A stretch of 45,816 nucleotides of DNA from Anabaena sp. 4-3 (GTDB taxonomy: Bacteria > Cyanobacteriota > Cyanobacteriia > Cyanobacteriales > Nostocaceae): assembly GCF_001597745.1 (NCBI RefSeq), contig NZ_LUHJ01000010.1:1-45816 (forward strand), in the 5' to 3' direction. This document shows positions 9,025 through 17,358 of the stretch, in pieces (within the stretch, counting starts at the first letter, position 1; every line of letters starts with the position of its first letter). The notes beneath the pieces were generated by a model. That model was not told where the DNA came from, made no database searches, and was given only the letters and a program-made list of their open reading frames with translations. A program made the position numbers and the translations under genes.

Positions 9025-9224
9025 GCCATTAAAACTCTGATTTTCTGTATTTTCTCGCGGTAATTTCAAATTTTAAGTTTATTTATAAGTTGCTTCGATA
9101 TTAGATAACTAAATTCAGAACCTCAAAACCATTGATTATTATTAAATATTTGCAGGTTACTAACTGGTAAATAACTAGAATCAGCAAATTTTTAAAAAAT
9201 ATTTTTTACTAAGAGGTATAACTT

Positions 9225-9623
9225 ATGTATGGTAGTAATGGGTCTGATCAATTTAACCTATTGAGAGAAAAGAATTTTAATCAAGCAAGACAAATACAAA
9301 CCGACCTAGTTAAGACTGAAGCTAATCAAACAATACCAACACAGACACCACTAGATGGCTTTCCGAGTCCCAACGGTGCATTACTGTTGATTCCCTTTGG
9401 CTTAATGACAGTGTGTGCAATTATTACTTTGAAATGTTTGAATACATGGAATCTGGCAAAAAATAAAATTGACGCTTTGACACATACCCTACAATCTCCA
9501 TGCAGAAATTGTCAGTATTTTGCTAATAATCCTTATATGAAGTGTGCTGTGCGTCCTGATATTGCTCTCACAGACAAAGCAATTGATTGTCCTGATTACT
9601 GCCCCAAACATGGGTGTAAATAA
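9225..9623 (+). CDS. Membrane-anchored protein with six-cysteine C-terminal motif
   Basis: The 132-residue protein has a Gln/Asn/Thr-rich N-terminal half. One membrane helix follows (about residues 50-72, GALLLIPFGLMTVCAIITL), then a short linker and a cysteine-rich end. The six cysteines are spaced C-x2-C-x10-C-x14-C-x3-C-x4-C, which looks like a compact metal-binding or disulfide knot. The start is supported by AGAGG about 8 nt before the ATG. The next gene, for another small membrane protein, follows within 50 nt, so the pair may be one unit. No named family is recognised. Confidence 0.65.
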   Translation: MYGSNGSDQFNLLREKNFNQARQIQTDLVKTEANQTIPTQTPLDGFPSPNGALLLIPFGLMTVCAIITLKCLNTWNLAKNKIDALTHTLQSPCRNCQYFANNPYMKCAVRPDIALTDKAIDCPDYCPKHGCK

Positions 9624-9669
9624 CTATTTTTAAACATAGTTTCTATTTTCTGTGCTTGCCACCAAATTT

Positions 9670-9849
9670 ATGAACAATCTGGAGCAAAAAAAATGGCATG
9701 AGAGAACCTTGATCAGAGTGTTGGCTCTTTTGCTTCTACCTTTGATTGTAGGTGGACTTTACTTCATTTCTACCAACATAATCCTCAACAGACCAACACC
9801 TGCTCCCATTACTCCTGATAATTCAACATTAGATAATCAAGTTAACTGA
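9670..9849 (+). CDS. Small single-span membrane protein
   Basis: The 59-residue product has a charged N-terminus (MNNLEQKKWHERTLIRV), one hydrophobic helix (LALLLLPLIVGGLYFIS) and a short Pro/Thr/Asn tail. I prefer the ATG at 9670; a GTG 18 nt upstream is also in frame, and neither has a clear ribosome site. It lies just downstream of the six-cysteine membrane protein gene. Its last two codons and stop (GTTAACTGA) fall inside the end of a miniature repeat element, so the natural C-terminus may have been altered. Confidence 0.5.
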   Translation: MNNLEQKKWHERTLIRVLALLLLPLIVGGLYFISTNIILNRPTPAPITPDNSTLDNQVN

Positions 9850-9982
9850 TATCTTGCAGCATTCTCAATAAGTGTAGGGCGATGCACTGCCCCAAACGGA
9901 AAAATCAGGTTTTGAGCGAATTTTTAGCTGTGCATCGCCTGACTTTAATTGCAATCAAGCAACTGGTGCAAGATGTAAGTTA
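9843..9982. repeat. Small inverted-repeat element, ATCTTGCA family, copy 2
   Basis: The left end TAACTGATATCTTGCAGCA (9843-9861) matches the inverse of the right end TGGTGCAAGATGTAAGTTA (9964-9982) at 16 of 19 positions. Inside, GGCGATGCAC (9878-9887) pairs perfectly with GTGCATCGCC (9930-9939), so the element is doubly palindromic. It overlaps the stop codon of the preceding small gene. Confidence 0.7.
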
Positions 9983-10255
9983 TGCAGATATATTTAAGTT
10001 AAAGTTAAATATATTTCTATGAATATTTATTAAGATACACATTCAGTCTCGACTTTATTTTATGGTGTGTTTTCCTAGACGTATAAAATCCAAAAATTAA
10101 ATATTTTGTTGTTCTATCAATAATTTATTAATTGTTTTGCTACTAATTGGCATTTTTTAACCCTAGATTGAGTTTCCCCGCCCTTAATCAGGACAGGGAT
10201 TCTGGGTAAAAATCAGCAAATTTGTTCAAATTTATCACTAAATCTGGTGCGAGGA
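9983..10255. other. Intergenic stretch before the HAD gene end
   Basis: AT-rich noncoding DNA between a miniature element and the 3' end of the minus-strand HAD gene. Together with the element it makes about 405 bases without a gene. No other structure is seen. Confidence 0.4.
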
Positions 10256-10936
10256 TTATGAACTAATCACACTCACATCTGCCTCTATCAATGAATTCAA
10301 GAATGTCCATAACTGCAAATCAGTAAAATCTGGGATAACCATAAATGCCCCAATATCTCGCAAAACCTGGGGATTATGTGTAGAAGCAATGCCAATGGTA
10401 CGAATACCAGCAGCTACAGCCGCACGAATTCCAGAAGGAGAATCTTCTAAAGCTATTGCTTGTGCTGCTGAAATTCCTAATTTACTTAAGGCTACTTGAT
10501 AGGGTTCTGGGTCAGGTTTACCTGCTGTACAGTCATCTGCTAATATAACTTGTTCAAAATTTTCTGTGATTTGCAAAACCTCCAGCATAAACTCTGCATT
10601 TAATCTGGGGGCATTAGTTACTAAAGCACGTTTTAACTGATGTGTTTCTGTCCAGGCTATGAGTTCAGAAAAGCCGCTTAATGGTTGCAGATGGGAAGCT
10701 AGTTGGCGAAACATTGCCTCTTTTTCGTCTGCGAATTCTTGTCCTGCTGCTGCTGATAACTCTGGTAGGATATCTTTAATAATTTCTGGGTTTAATCGTC
10801 CACTTATTCGAGATTTGTAGAATGTTTCATCTATGTCTATGCTGTATCTCCACAGCATTTTTTGCCAAGCTTGGTAGTGGATCGGGTCAGTATTGACAAT
10901 AGTTCCGTCTAAATCAAACAGAATTGCAGCTAGCAT
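10256..10936 (-). CDS. HAD-superfamily phosphatase/phosphomutase, beta-phosphoglucomutase-like
   Basis: The 226-residue cytoplasmic HAD hydrolase has all four motifs. Motif I is FDLDGTIV with nucleophile Asp8 and Asp10, motif II the Thr of LVTNAPR, motif III the Lys of AGKPDPEPY, and motif IV LEDSPSG. A helical cap lies at about residues 15-85. This subgroup includes beta-phosphoglucomutases, phosphoglycolate phosphatases and sugar-phosphate phosphatases; Asp at motif I +2 fits both mutase and phosphatase. It is divergent from nagB across 141 bp, which hints at sugar-phosphate metabolism but does not prove it. The length is typical. Confidence 0.88.
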   Translation of the reverse strand: MLAAILFDLDGTIVNTDPIHYQAWQKMLWRYSIDIDETFYKSRISGRLNPEIIKDILPELSAAAGQEFADEKEAMFRQLASHLQPLSGFSELIAWTETHQLKRALVTNAPRLNAEFMLEVLQITENFEQVILADDCTAGKPDPEPYQVALSKLGISAAQAIALEDSPSGIRAAVAAGIRTIGIASTHNPQVLRDIGAFMVIPDFTDLQLWTFLNSLIEADVSVISS

Positions 10937-11077
10937 GACTTTTGGTTAAATGTAAATAATTGTTAACTTAATTTACATACTTTACATCGTTTTTGGTTAT
11001 TAGTCATCGTTGCTAGCATGAAAAAGGGGGTAGGAAATGGGGAAACAGTTCTTTATGACCACTTTCTGTGAAAGCAA

Positions 11078-11848
11078 ATGGTAGCCGCTACAAGATTTTT
11101 TCACGTCGATCATCTGCGGGTTCAGATTTATCAATCTGAGGCTGATATGGCTGAGGATGTTGCAGCTATTGCCCGTCAGTATTTACATTCTGTTTTGCAA
11201 CAACAAGATACAGCTGCTGTTTTATTGGCAACAGGTAATTCCCAACTCAAATTTTTGGATGCTTTGATTGCTTTGGGTGGTTTAGATTGGTCACGAATTA
11301 CTTTGTTCCATTTAGATGAATATTTGGGAATTAGTGCTGATCATCCTGCTAGTTTTCGGCGATATATGCGCGAACGTGTAGAACAACGAGTCTATCCACG
11401 GAGATTTCACTATATCGCTGGTGATACATTGGAACCGTTAACAGAATGCGATCGCTATACTCAACTATTGCAAGCACAACCCCTAGACTTATGCTGTCTA
11501 GGTGTAGGCGAAAATGGTCACTTGGCTTTTAATGATCCAGCAGTAGCCAATTTTCAAGATTCTTACAGCGTCAAATTGGTGAAACTAGATACAGCCAATC
11601 GCCAACAACAAGTCAATACAGGTCAATTCCCAAACCTTGATAGTGTTCCGCAGTACGCTTTTACTGTGACTTTGCCGTTGATTTGTTCAGCCAAAAAAAT
11701 CCTTTGTCTAGCACCAGAATCACGCAAGGCACAGGTAGTTAAAACTATGTTACAAGGGACAATTAATACAGATTGTCCGGCTTCAATTCTGCGTCAACAA
11801 CCACAAGCAAATTTGTTTTTAGACCAGAATTCTGCTAGCTTGCTGTAA
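11078..11848 (+). CDS. nagB: Glucosamine-6-phosphate deaminase
   Basis: The 256-residue product is expected to convert glucosamine 6-phosphate to fructose 6-phosphate and ammonia, linking amino sugars to glycolysis. Visible landmarks are the phosphate-binding LATGNSQLKFL (about 50-60), FHLDEY with catalytic Asp80, and LGVGENGHLAFNDP with His148. These are the usual active-site segments of the NagB/6-phosphogluconolactonase fold. The GENGH-AFND pattern separates it from phosphogluconolactonase. The length fits the shorter NagB-like form. It starts with ATG and is divergent from a HAD phosphatase. No nagA-type deacetylase gene is present in the window. Confidence 0.88.
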   Translation: MVAATRFFHVDHLRVQIYQSEADMAEDVAAIARQYLHSVLQQQDTAAVLLATGNSQLKFLDALIALGGLDWSRITLFHLDEYLGISADHPASFRRYMRERVEQRVYPRRFHYIAGDTLEPLTECDRYTQLLQAQPLDLCCLGVGENGHLAFNDPAVANFQDSYSVKLVKLDTANRQQQVNTGQFPNLDSVPQYAFTVTLPLICSAKKILCLAPESRKAQVVKTMLQGTINTDCPASILRQQPQANLFLDQNSASLL

Positions 11849-11855
11849 AACAAAT

Positions 11856-12104
11856 TCAAAACTCAGAATTCTGGGAGCAATTTTTACTAATCCCCAATTT
11901 CCAATCCCCCATCCCTACTTTTTTAAAACTAGACAAGCAAGCTTCAAGATGTTCACAGTCTTCACATTGTAATTCTTTGCCCGGATTTGGACATCCACAA
12001 GGAGGATTCACAAAGCATTCAGCCGGATTTTTCGGGGGTAAATGTTTTTTAAATATCAATTGTAAAGTTGCTTCTTGTAGACAAAAAATACAATCTCGCA
12101 CCAT
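11856..12104 (-). CDS. Small cysteine-rich protein, possibly metal-binding
   Basis: The 82-residue product has nine cysteines, including CIFC near the N-terminus and the cluster PCGCPNPGKELQCEDCEHLEAC, which resembles a small zinc ribbon. The ATG at 12104 is chosen because AAGGAG ends 7 nt upstream; another in-frame ATG at 12110 is only 1 nt from that site. It begins 27 nt after the stop of the small gene at 12132 and may share a transcript with it. The last residues (ISKNCSQNSEF) look poorly conserved. No family is recognised. Confidence 0.5.
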   Translation of the reverse strand: MVRDCIFCLQEATLQLIFKKHLPPKNPAECFVNPPCGCPNPGKELQCEDCEHLEACLSSFKKVGMGDWKLGISKNCSQNSEF

Positions 12105-12131
12105 AATCATGCTCCTTCTTAGGTGGAAATA

Positions 12132-12329
12132 CTATGCTACTGACCACCTAATCCATGCTGACACTTTATCTTCTACTATAAAGACTCGCTTTTGCGAATT
12201 TGCACTTTCAGCTACAAGGACTTTCAATGTTATTGTCTGTACATTATTGATCAAGTAGTTGCCATAACCAACAACTTTTCCTAAATGCCCAGTTTGTTGA
12301 TTAAGGACATAATCTCCTATGGAGAACAT
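12132..12329 (-). CDS. Small hypothetical protein, SH3-like
   Basis: The 65-residue protein begins MFSIGDYVLNQQTGHLGKVVGYG, a pattern seen in small SH3-like or KOW-type barrels (VGDYV, G-x-VVGYG), followed by alternating hydrophobic strands. No catalytic residues are seen. The ATG start lacks a strong ribosome site. It lies 27 nt upstream of the cysteine-rich small gene in the same direction, and the two probably form one transcript. Function unknown. Confidence 0.55.
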   Translation of the reverse strand: MFSIGDYVLNQQTGHLGKVVGYGNYLINNVQTITLKVLVAESANSQKRVFIVEDKVSAWIRWSVA

Positions 12330-12607
12330 AGCAGCACTGTAATAATTTTAAGATATAAAATCCCTATCAATTAAATTTTCTCCGAGCAAATAAATAAATA
12401 CTTCATACTGGGAGAGCGATTTATTTTTAACTTGAGAAATATATTTGTATCCAGCAAAATCTTACCTAGGATATAAGCGTAGTTTTATATTTTGTAGTAA
12501 ACGATTTATGGAGGTTAAAAATTCAGCTAAAACGGCGGTAATTACTGTTTATAGATGTAATATGGGGTTATTTACTTAATTCTTACAGTTATAGTCGGAA
12601 GCAGTAT

Positions 12608-13591
12608 ATGACAGTTCGTGCATTCTTTGAGGCTGCCAGTGTTGAAAGTGACCAATCTCCTTATGATGTAATTCACCTGAAGATTTTTTATCCGGCAAAA
12701 ATGTCGGGAAATCACCTAGAAAAAGCTGAAGGAATTGTACCTGTGAATCCCGAACAGGCTCCCTTTCCTGTAGTGATTTTCTTTAATGGCGTTAACTGTG
12801 ATGCACAACTATATCAATGGTTAGCCGTTAAATTGGCTGAACGCGGTTTGGTGGTAGTTCTATTTAACTGGATTGCACAAAATATACCTGGGGTAACTTC
12901 TCTGACTCCAGGTGTAGATATTGCTAAGTGGCAACCCAAAACCTACGGAACTGCACCCACAGCTTCGGCTTTACCAACATTGCTAGCTAAACTAGAAGCC
13001 TTACAGCAACAGGGTATTTTGGCTGGGATGCTGGATTTGCAACGGATAATTTTAGGTGGACATTCGGCGGGTGGTAGAGTAGCTATTGAAAATGCTCACC
13101 CGAATTTTTTCCCGCAAGTGATCGCGTCTTTTGCCTACGGCGCACATACGGCTGGTGCAGTCATGTCGGGATATGAACCGGGTACTATTTTAGCCTTACC
13201 AGACTCTTTACCGATGTTACTGATGGGCGGAACTTGTGATGGGGTGATTACCAATAGCAGCGATCGCTATGGTATCACTGCCGGAGATGCTACTACCCCC
13301 GTGATTCGGACATTCCGAGAAGCGATCGCAGGAGGACGCAATGATAGCTATCTGCTACTACTCGAAGGAGCTAATCACTTCTCAATGGTTGATAATTTCG
13401 ATTCTACTACCGCTAGACCTTTTCTTGATTTTCCCCCTACCCAATCACCAGAAAACATTCGTTTACTGATGGCAAACATCATCGGTTTGTTTATTGATAC
13501 TTATGTTCGCCAAAAATCAGAGGCATCACACGAGTTACAACAATTGCTCAATACTACCAATCCTTTGATCCATTCCTGGGAACGTAAGTAA
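12608..13591 (+). CDS. Alpha/beta hydrolase, dienelactone-hydrolase/chlorophyllase-like
   Basis: The 327-residue protein has the alpha/beta-hydrolase layout. An oxyanion strand PVVIFFNGVNCDAQLY lies near residue 57, the nucleophile elbow LGGHSAGGRVA near 150-160 (G-H-S-A-G), an acid candidate in GGTCDGV near 210, and His in EGANHFSMVD near 258. The overall plan resembles PET-hydrolase/chlorophyllase-like esterases, but the substrate is unknown. No signal peptide is present, so it should be cytoplasmic. It starts with ATG, stands alone, and is followed closely by a small repeat element at 13624. Confidence 0.82.
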   Translation: MTVRAFFEAASVESDQSPYDVIHLKIFYPAKMSGNHLEKAEGIVPVNPEQAPFPVVIFFNGVNCDAQLYQWLAVKLAERGLVVVLFNWIAQNIPGVTSLTPGVDIAKWQPKTYGTAPTASALPTLLAKLEALQQQGILAGMLDLQRIILGGHSAGGRVAIENAHPNFFPQVIASFAYGAHTAGAVMSGYEPGTILALPDSLPMLLMGGTCDGVITNSSDRYGITAGDATTPVIRTFREAIAGGRNDSYLLLLEGANHFSMVDNFDSTTARPFLDFPPTQSPENIRLLMANIIGLFIDTYVRQKSEASHELQQLLNTTNPLIHSWERK

Positions 13592-13623
13592 TTTTTCATT
13601 GTTTGTATTATTTGATAAAAAAC

Positions 13624-13747
13624 AGGACTTACGCAACTGGCATATTAGTAGGGTGCGTCAGAGTAGATGATTCTGTAATAATTAACAGATTTTTGACATC
13701 TGACGCACCCTACAAGAAAGTTTCATGCTCACACTTGTGTAAGTCCT
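13624..13747. repeat. 124-bp inverted-repeat element, GACTTACGC family, copy A (core flipped)
   Basis: The ends AGGACTTACGCAA and TTGTGTAAGTCCT are inverted copies (12 of 13). An inner perfect 15-bp inverted repeat, GTAGGGTGCGTCAGA (13648-13662) and its complement (13699-13713), encloses a 36-nt core. There is no coding capacity, so it is a miniature nonautonomous-element candidate. The core is inverted relative to copy B, while the outer arms of A and B align in the same direction. Confidence 0.85.
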
Positions 13748-13822
13748 AAAAAAATACCTGCTCTGATTTAAGATGCAGGTAGATTAGGTATGCTCTGAAC
13801 TGGAAAAATATTACCTAGGTTC

Positions 13823-14146
13823 TTATTGTTTGACTGCTAGTTCTTGTTTCTTTTTCATAATTTCCAAATATTCGCTACGGGTGCCATCAATGCGGTAGTG
13901 GTCGCAGATTTGACAAAGTTTCAGGAGATCCAAGCGGCTGAATAGTTTTTGGTGTTTAATGCCGTTATCATTTCTCCAACGCCAGAAAGTTGTGCGATCA
14001 ATGCGGCGATCGCTTTCCGGCCATCTTCGTCGTGAGAGAAAATCTACTACTTCTTCTTCATAAAATGAGTAGCCTTTTGGTAACTTAATCAGTTCTTCTT
14101 TTAAATGACTGAGCGGTATGAGTGGATCTAGTTCACATAGTCTCAT
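13823..14146 (-). CDS. Small putative DNA-binding protein
   Basis: The 107-residue basic protein is not assigned to a family with confidence. The middle (WPESDRRIDRTTFWRWRNDNG) has the look of a helix-turn-helix recognition segment, with a following helical stretch (FSRLDLLKLCQICDHYRI). The N-terminal part (LSHLKEELIKLPKGYSFYEEEVVDFLS) is helical and acidic. It starts with ATG and has a long upstream spacer. It lies between two copies of the same 124-bp repeat element, which could reflect carriage between them, but the repeats are not shown to be mobile. Confidence 0.55.
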   Translation of the reverse strand: MRLCELDPLIPLSHLKEELIKLPKGYSFYEEEVVDFLSRRRWPESDRRIDRTTFWRWRNDNGIKHQKLFSRLDLLKLCQICDHYRIDGTRSEYLEIMKKKQELAVKQ

Positions 14147-14832
14147 GCCAGAAAGCCCTTATAGTTTTTTGCAAGTTAAATTACACAGAAGGCTTCATAC
14201 AAAACGGTATCATCAACTTGCAGTTATATCAAAATACTGTGTCGTTGATAACGAATTAAGTTATGAGGTAACAGATGAATTTATCTAGAAAAACTCCTGA
14301 CCTCAATACCTACCATTACTAGCGACAAACAGTATATATTGATATGTTTTAATTAAATCCCATGAATATAATTATACTCAAATATATCTTAAATGCAACC
14401 ATTGTCTAGTTGAATTCTGCCATATTGGCACAAGAAAAAATTACATAATAATTAGCAATATTTCTACTAAAATATTCATCCTAAAATTAGGTGATTAATT
14501 TATCATTAATCCCAAAAAATAATTCTGTCCGACCAAAATTATCCGTCTATAGGTATAGTCAGTAGTTACTAAATTGACCTAATTTTGCCAATTTGATTGT
14601 TAATACAGCAGTTTTCTTGAGCATGAGGTACAAACAGAACTGACGCAACTGGCACATTAGTAGGGTGCGTCAGATGTCAAAAATCTGTTAATTGTTACAG
14701 AATAATCTGCTCTGACGCACCCTACGAGAAAGTTTGATGATCTCACTGGCGTAAGTCCTCACAAATTCACAGGTTTTCAGCCGATAGGGTGAGTTGTCAT
14801 TAAATTGTCAACTAGACATAACTCCCTACTTC
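14147..14832. other. Long intergenic stretch with repeat copy B
   Basis: About 690 bases without a gene. It contains the 124-bp element copy B at 14636-14759. The AT-rich part 14147-14635 probably holds the promoter of the small DNA-binding gene, but no clear boxes or dyads are seen. CTCCC-type strings lie at 14821-14850 next to the kinase stop. Confidence 0.5.
14636..14759. repeat. 124-bp inverted-repeat element, GACTTACGC family, copy B
   Basis: It has the same length as copy A. The left arm (14636-14659) matches A at 21 of 24 positions and the right arm (14726-14759) at 28 of 34, in the same orientation. The perfect 15-bp inner repeat (14660-14674, 14711-14725) is identical to A. The 36-nt core (14675-14710) matches the reverse complement of A's core at 33 of 36 positions. 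ACAAA occurs one base outside each end. Confidence 0.85.
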
Positions 14833-16491
14833 CTACTCTCCATTCCCCACTCCGGCTTCTGTTTTTGGTAATGGTTCTTTTGCGGGCTGGCTATTAGCAG
14901 ATGAATTTTGCTTTCCTTCCAAGGTTGGCACGACTATAGAAGAAGAATCAGTATTTTTTGGCTCTGTAGGTGGTGAGACGGGAATAACTACAGAATTGGC
15001 AGGTTTCTCAACTGGGCGTGAAGTAGAATTTTGATTGGCAGAGGGTGGAGAGACTGGAGTGGTGTCTGGGGAATTTGCTGGGTTCGCCTTGCGAGTTGAG
15101 CGAATATCTCGCAGCTTGTCTACTAGCGATGGCGTGGTAGAGGTGCTAGGGGTGGCTTGGGGTGGTTGAGAATTGGAACGTGATGATTCTGTAGAAGTTG
15201 GGGGTGGTGATTGTTCTGGGGAACTGCTGTTAGTAGTGGTAGGCTCAGGTTGTGGTTCAGTGCGGCGTTTGCGTCGTCTAAATGTGGAGACGGGTGTAGT
15301 ATCCCTGGAACTGGCAGAGGAAGACCTTTGTGTGTTATTTTCTGGCTCTTGGGGAGATGAGATAGTAGTATTATTAGTGGGATTCGTCTCGATTGGACGC
15401 TCTTCAAACAAAGGCTTTGAGGGTGACTCTGGTTGTTGACTACCACCAGAAAATATGTTAGTGATGCTAAAACCTGCTGTAGCAGCAACAAGAGCTACAC
15501 CAATACCTAAAACTACCTTAGAAGCAGCCAACTTCTGAACCATCAATGTGGGGTTTTTCAATGGTGATGGTTTTTGAATGGGAGTAGGCTTCTTGACAGG
15601 AGGTAAATTTTCTTGCTGGTAAACAGATAAATCGATGGTGGGGACTGCTTGAGTGGGGATGATTTGCGGGGGAACGTTCATCCCACTACCTGGTAGCAAT
15701 TGTAGCCATTCAGCCACGGTAGCGGGACGAAAGCGAGGCTCTACAGCCATACCGCGCATAACTGCTTGATTGACTGCGGCGGTGAGATGGGGTTGCAGTT
15801 CACGGGGGGCTGGCATTTGTTCGCGATCGCGCAATAATGCTGGTATGGGAACTTGTCCCGTTAACAGCGCGTACAAGGTGGCTGCTAAACCATAAACATC
15901 TGTGGCGGGTGTACGCAGTGCTTGCTTTAAATACTGTTCAATGGGGGCATAACCCTCAGAGACTAAGCCTGTGTGAGTTTGTCTTTCACCGCTATTAAAT
16001 TCACGGGCAATACCAAAATCTATCAGTACGACTTCTTGAGTACCTTGACGGAGAATAATATTATCTGGTTTCACATCTCGGTGCAGCAAACCATTGCTGT
16101 GAATGACTTGCAATGCTGCCCCAATTTGCCGAATGTAATGAATAGCGGTTTCTTCTGGTAAAGGTATCCCTGGTAAAACAAACGCTTCGCCCAAGGTTTC
16201 CCCCGGAATATATTCCATTACCATATAAGGAAGCCCATCTTCCACAAAAAAGTCACTGACTCGGACAATATTAGGATGAACACAAGTAGCTAACCTTCTG
16301 GCTTCATCTTGAAATTGACGCTCGAATTTCTCAAAATCAGGATGTTGTTGTAATTTTTCGTTAATGGTTTTCATCACTACTTCCTGTTGTAAATAGTGAT
16401 GAATCGCTTTAAAGGTAATGCCAAAGCCACCGCGTCCAATTTCTTGGATGAGGGTGTATTTTCCCTCCTGCAAAATTTTGCCTGCTACCAT
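14833..16491 (-). CDS. Transmembrane Ser/Thr protein kinase with Pro/Ser-rich tail
   Basis: The 552-residue Hanks-type kinase has its kinase domain at about residues 11-270: glycine loop GRGGFG (19-24), Lys41, HRDVKPDN with Asp139, and DFG with Asp158. A proline linker and one membrane helix (about 324-345) follow, then about 200 residues rich in Ser, Pro, Thr and Asn with no known domain. That tail is probably extracytoplasmic. I chose the ATG at 16491 ([14 protein letters not shown]); the frame is open 43 codons further to 16620, but that part (Cys/His/Phe-rich) does not resemble kinase sequence. The activation segment ([12 protein letters not shown]) is typical of cyanobacterial kinases. 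Its target and signal are unknown. Confidence 0.9.
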   Translation of the reverse strand: MVAGKILQEGKYTLIQEIGRGGFGITFKAIHHYLQQEVVMKTINEKLQQHPDFEKFERQFQDEARRLATCVHPNIVRVSDFFVEDGLPYMVMEYIPGETLGEAFVLPGIPLPEETAIHYIRQIGAALQVIHSNGLLHRDVKPDNIILRQGTQEVVLIDFGIAREFNSGERQTHTGLVSEGYAPIEQYLKQALRTPATDVYGLAATLYALLTGQVPIPALLRDREQMPAPRELQPHLTAAVNQAVMRGMAVEPRFRPATVAEWLQLLPGSGMNVPPQIIPTQAVPTIDLSVYQQENLPPVKKPTPIQKPSPLKNPTLMVQKLAASKVVLGIGVALVAATAGFSITNIFSGGSQQPESPSKPLFEERPIETNPTNNTTISSPQEPENNTQRSSSASSRDTTPVSTFRRRKRRTEPQPEPTTTNSSSPEQSPPPTSTESSRSNSQPPQATPSTSTTPSLVDKLRDIRSTRKANPANSPDTTPVSPPSANQNSTSRPVEKPANSVVIPVSPPTEPKNTDSSSIVVPTLEGKQNSSANSQPAKEPLPKTEAGVGNGE

Positions 16492-16743
16492 AAAGAGTTT
16501 TAAGTCCTGAGTCCTGATTTCTGGGTGAAAATATAGGTAATGGTGTGATTGTCGGGTGAATGCGAAAGCAGGAAATCTTCCCTGATAGATTGTATCCGTT
16601 AGGCAGCCACAGCAGCGCATGGCTAGGCTATTGTGTACTTGGGCAAGATTAAAGTTTTGCAGATCCCGTCTAAGTCAATGCCTCCTGTGGTTGACAGTAG
16701 ATTTTTCTTTTTCATCATACAGTAGAGGCCAAATAATGCCTAT

Positions 16744-17241
16744 CTAAAATAAGATATGCCAAAGTATATAAAGATTTAGTAAATCGAGTAGCAAAGCAAT
16801 CATAACTTTGATTCGTCTATTTGGACTGATGGGGCGGCGAGAAACAAATAAACGAAGCAAAAGCCATAAAGAATAAAATTGGATGGGCAGCAAGAGTAAA
16901 ATTAACCCAATTACACCTGTGATGAATGCTCTATCGGCTGTTGCGTCTGCCCAAGATATTTTTTCAAAATCATCATCAGCTGCTTCATCATCAAGCAAGT
17001 CGTCTGCTGTTGCTGCTGCTGCCATTTGAGATGAGACTAAAACCTCTTTGGCTTGTTCTAAATCTGCTTGATTAACTTGTAATTGCAGCCAGCCAACAGC
17101 TACCGTGAGATGCCATGCTGTGTTGAGAGTAGATTCATTCGCTAAGTAGCATTTAATGCCTGCTGATTCTAATAGCTGTTTTGCTAAGTTGGCATCAACA
17201 TAGTTGCTATAAGTAGCTACCGTGACAAAATTATTAACCAT
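16744..17241 (-). CDS. DUF2007-domain membrane protein
   Basis: The 165-residue protein has an N-terminal DUF2007 (putative signal-transducing) ferredoxin-like module at about residues 5-70. It runs FVTVATYSNYVDANLAKQLL, ESAGIKCYLANE and QVNQADLEQAKEVL. An Ala/Asp-rich linker and two hydrophobic segments follow near the C-terminus (FITGVIGLILLLLPIQFYSLW and IALLLDLLNLYILW). I chose the ATG at 17241; the frame extends to a TTG at 17259. The exact role of DUF2007 is not known. It lies between purT and the kinase on the same strand, but spacers over 100 bp with tandem repeats argue against a tight operon. Confidence 0.8.
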   Translation of the reverse strand: MVNNFVTVATYSNYVDANLAKQLLESAGIKCYLANESTLNTAWHLTVAVGWLQLQVNQADLEQAKEVLVSSQMAAAATADDLLDDEAADDDFEKISWADATADRAFITGVIGLILLLLPIQFYSLWLLLRLFVSRRPISPNRRIKVMIALLLDLLNLYILWHILF

Positions 17242-17266
17242 GCCATGATTAAAATTCAAAATTTAA

Positions 17267-17315
17267 AGTCATTAGTCATTAGTCATTAGTTATTAGTCAT
17301 TGGTCATTGGTCATT
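17267..17315. repeat. Heptanucleotide tandem repeat, AGTCATT type
   Basis: Seven consecutive units of AGTCATT, AGTTATT or GGTCATT. This matches the TTRGTCA-type short tandem repeat of Nostocales. CTCCCCTG-type strings follow up to the purT stop codon. Confidence 0.85.
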
Positions 17316-17358
17316 AGTTTTTCTCCCCCTACTCCCCTGCTCCCCTGCTCCCTATTCC

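Noticed and set aside
15123-15491. 122-codon frame inside the kinase tail, rich in Leu and Pro
   Set aside because: It is a frame-shifted reading of the Ser/Pro-rich kinase tail; the low-complexity DNA keeps other frames open.
16492-16620. N-terminal 43-codon extension of the second kinase
   Set aside because: The Cys/His/Phe-rich sequence does not resemble kinase N-termini and MVAGKIL is the common beginning of such kinases.
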